This document shows positions 4,490 through 6,417 of a stretch of DNA of 6,417 bases, piece by piece. The position numbers and the translations under genes are program-made. Source of the DNA: an uncultured Collinsella sp. (GTDB lineage: Bacteria; Actinomycetota; Coriobacteriia; Coriobacteriales; Coriobacteriaceae); assembly GCA_900552295.1 (NCBI GenBank), contig URZB01000090.1, positions 1-6,417 on the forward strand, written 5' to 3'. The notes below the pieces were generated by a model. The model saw nothing but the letters and a program-made list of their open reading frames with translations. It was not told where the DNA came from and did no database searches. How positions within the stretch are numbered: the first letter of the stretch is position 1; every line of letters begins with the position of its first letter.

Positions 4490-6417
4490 ATGAACGCCCC
4501 CGTTGCCAAAACCTGTCGGCAGCGCCGCCCGTTTGCGCGATTTGCTTCCGTCTGCGCACTCGTCGCGCTTGCATTGCTGCTACTGCCCGCCGCCGCACAC
4601 GCCGACGGTTATTCCATGACCCAGACCTATATCAGTGCCACGGTTGAGGCCGATGGATCGCTGACCGTTGTCGAGGGACGCCAGTTTGATTTCGACGACG
4701 ACATCAACGGCGTGTTTTGGGAGATCAATACGGGCACCAACCAGCAGGGCGGCACAGCGGGCGTCGACGTGTTGAGTGTCGAGGAAGAGGACACCGCGTT
4801 TAACAAAGTCGATAGCGCGAACAAGGGCGATTCTGGCGTCTACACGGTCGAGCAGACCAGTGACGGCGTAAGGATTAAGGTGTTCAGCCCCCACGAGAGC
4901 GGCGACAGCGCAATCTACTACGTGAGCTACACCATGACCGGTGCAGTCATGAACTGGGCCGATACCGCCGAGCTCTACTGGAAGTTCGTGGGCGACGGCT
5001 GGTCTGCGGATTCCGACGATGTCGAGATGGAAGTGCGCTTCGCAAATGCCGCTGCCGGGACGGCGGCCGTCAAGGGCGATAACTTCCGCGCATGGGGCCA
5101 CGGCCCGCTGACGGGCGATGTATCGCTCGATGCGGACGAACCCATGGTCACCTATACCATTCCCTGCGTGCATCAGGGCGAATTCGCCGAGGCACGCATC
5201 GCCTTCCCCAGCGACTGGGTGCCGCAGCTTGCCGCCTCGGGCGAAGAGCGCATGTCAACGATCCTGAGCGAAGAGAAGGAATGGGCCGACGAAGCTAACG
5301 CCCGCCGCGCTCACGCTCGCATGATCGCCAATGCACTTGCCGTGCTAAGTGTTGTTGCGGCGGTGGCCTTTACCGGCACAATCGTTATGCTCAAGCTGCG
5401 CAAGCGCAAGCCCAAGCCGCTTTTCCAGGACGAATATTTCCGCGATGTGCCTTCGTCCGACCATCCCGCCGTGCTTTCGGCCCTCATGAGCTGGAACGAG
5501 GTGCCCGATCAGGCATATATCGCCACGCTCATGAAGCTCACTGACGACCGTGTGATCAAGCTGGAGCAGGCGACCGTGACCAAGGCCAAGAAGGGTCTGT
5601 TGGGGCGTGAAAAAGAAGAGCAGACGTATCGCGTCACAGTGACCGACGAGGCCTGGAAGGCTGCCAAGAAGGACGGCATCGACCGCGACGTACTCAAGGT
5701 CTTCTTCGCTGGCGTTAAGCCCGATAAGGACGGAGTCCGTTCGCGCACGTTTAGCGAGCTGGAGGAATACGCTAGCGAGCGCACCACATCTGTTGGCGAC
5801 AAGCTCGAGGACTATCAGAGCACGGTTAAGGGCAAGCTGGAGGCGCGCGAGCTTATCGCCTCGGACGGCACCGTCGCCCTGGTTGCCGGCTTGGTTCTCG
5901 GCATCATCATTGTCTTTGGCATTTTGGGCTCTCTGTTCTATACCGACTTTGCGGACGCCAACGTCGGTGCCGCTATGATCTCGATCCCCGTCACGATTGT
6001 GGGCTTTGTCCTGAGCTGCACCTTCCGCCGTTACACGTCGGAAGGCGCCGAGGTGGCGGCTCGCTGCAAGGCGCTCAAGCATTGGCTCGAGGATTTTACG
6101 CGCCTGAAGGAGGCCGTCCCCAGCGATCTGATCTTGTGGAACAAGCTGCTGGTGATGGGCGTTGCCCTGGGCGTTTCGAAAGAAGTGCTGCGACAGCTGG
6201 CCGAGGCCGTGCCTGCGGATCTGCGCAACAGCGACGATTTCTACGACAACTACCCCTGCTACTGGTGGTATTACCATCACTACGGCAACGAGTCTCCGCT
6301 CGATTCGTTCAACGATGTGTATCACGAGACCATCCGCGAGCTGGCTTCGAGTTCCGATAGCTCGAGCGGCGGCAGCGGCGGCGGCTTTTCCGGTGGCGGC
6401 GGTGGCGGCGTCGGCGG
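4490..6417 (+). CDS. DUF2207 membrane protein, signal peptide, glycine-rich tail (3' end cut)
   Basis: An uninterrupted frame of 642 codons runs off the window. A Sec signal peptide (residues 1-38: basic RQRRPFAR, core LVALALLLLP, cleavage after AHA) leads into an extracellular beta-rich domain (about 39-275) typical of DUF2207: SMTQTYISATVEADGSLTVV, then YYVSYTMTGAV and WKFVG. A membrane helix at 282-301 is followed by basic KLRKRK and a cytoplasmic winged-helix-like part (about 325-365, IATLMKLTDDRVIKL), two more membrane helices (463-484, 494-512), the conserved WNKLLVMGVALGVSKEV block (about 550-566), and a Ser/Gly tail. An aromatic stretch (585-598, YDNYPCYWWYYHHY) precedes the tail. The start has AAAGGA 7 nt upstream. 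Family function is not established; an envelope role is inferred. By family comparison, probably only a few residues are missing. Confidence 0.93.
   Translation, partial: MNAPVAKTCRQRRPFARFASVCALVALALLLLPAAAHADGYSMTQTYISATVEADGSLTVVEGRQFDFDDDINGVFWEINTGTNQQGGTAGVDVLSVEEEDTAFNKVDSANKGDSGVYTVEQTSDGVRIKVFSPHESGDSAIYYVSYTMTGAVMNWADTAELYWKFVGDGWSADSDDVEMEVRFANAAAGTAAVKGDNFRAWGHGPLTGDVSLDADEPMVTYTIPCVHQGEFAEARIAFPSDWVPQLAASGEERMSTILSEEKEWADEANARRAHARMIANALAVLSVVAAVAFTGTIVMLKLRKRKPKPLFQDEYFRDVPSSDHPAVLSALMSWNEVPDQAYIATLMKLTDDRVIKLEQATVTKAKKGLLGREKEEQTYRVTVTDEAWKAAKKDGIDRDVLKVFFAGVKPDKDGVRSRTFSELEEYASERTTSVGDKLEDYQSTVKGKLEARELIASDGTVALVAGLVLGIIIVFGILGSLFYTDFADANVGAAMISIPVTIVGFVLSCTFRRYTSEGAEVAARCKALKHWLEDFTRLKEAVPSDLILWNKLLVMGVALGVSKEVLRQLAEAVPADLRNSDDFYDNYPCYWWYYHHYGNESPLDSFNDVYHETIRELASSSDSSSGGSGGGFSGGGGGGVG
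6367..6417 (+). repeat. GGC-repeat low-complexity DNA coding the glycine tail
   Basis: Near-continuous GGC/GGT codons, broken by AGC, TTT-TCC and GTC, encode GGSGGGFSGGGGGGVGG. Such tails end many DUF2207 proteins. The sequence stops inside the repeat, which is hard to sequence and assemble and likely explains where the contig ends. Confidence 0.8.

Noticed and set aside
5345..6325. Minus-strand open frame (326 codons) opposite the DUF2207 gene
   Set aside because: The opposite frame is continuous and shows family features; this one has no domain or ribosome site and is explained by third-position GC bias.

Overview
The window looks like one short assembly contig from a high-GC Gram-positive bacterium. 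GC-rich third codon positions, an apparently leaderless gene, good AGGAG-type ribosome sites on other genes, and a DUF4342 protein next to a two-component system together suggest the class Coriobacteriia (a Collinsella-like gut actinobacterium). That assignment is inference from gene content and style; no marker gene is present. The first 41 bases are not biological. Bases 9-41 are the Illumina Nextera read-1 adapter ending in the Tn5 mosaic end, and bases 1-8 match a Nextera XT i5 index, so genomic sequence starts at base 42.

Left part (42-1701), minus strand: a three-gene operon read leftward from a promoter near 1674-1701. It encodes a 180-aa protein with an N-terminal UBA/EF-Ts-like helical domain and a DUF4342 membrane domain, then an OmpR-family response regulator with an unusually long Gly/Ala-rich linker, then the first 63 codons of a membrane protein that is almost certainly the partner sensor histidine kinase, cut by the contig end. 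The genes are 18 bp apart or overlap by 17 bp, so the DUF4342 protein is probably co-made with the signalling pair.

Middle (1702-2955), plus strand: a leader that can fold into several nested hairpins, a 79-aa protein with two membrane helices and no recognised family, and a complete 241-aa calcineurin-like metallophosphoesterase. This gene meets, tail to tail, gluQRS on the minus strand (2971-3981). GluQRS makes glutamyl-queuosine in tRNA-Asp, so the organism very likely has queuosine-modified tRNA. The gene appears to be transcribed without a leader: a TATACT box lies 7 nt before the ATG and there is no Shine-Dalgarno site.

Right part (3982-6417): a 508-bp intergenic region without a convincing gene but rich in structure. 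It holds a perfect 13-bp hairpin, a second hairpin whose loop can pair with downstream sequence (a possible pseudoknot), an 11-bp-phased direct repeat placed like an OmpR-type operator at a candidate promoter, and two copies of a 23-nt repeat. It is followed by a secreted/membrane DUF2207 protein on the plus strand, open to the end of the window, where its glycine-rich tail (GGC-repeat DNA) is cut off. The layout is mostly ordinary housekeeping and envelope-linked genes. The most interesting items are the UBA-DUF4342/two-component operon and the two structured non-coding segments.
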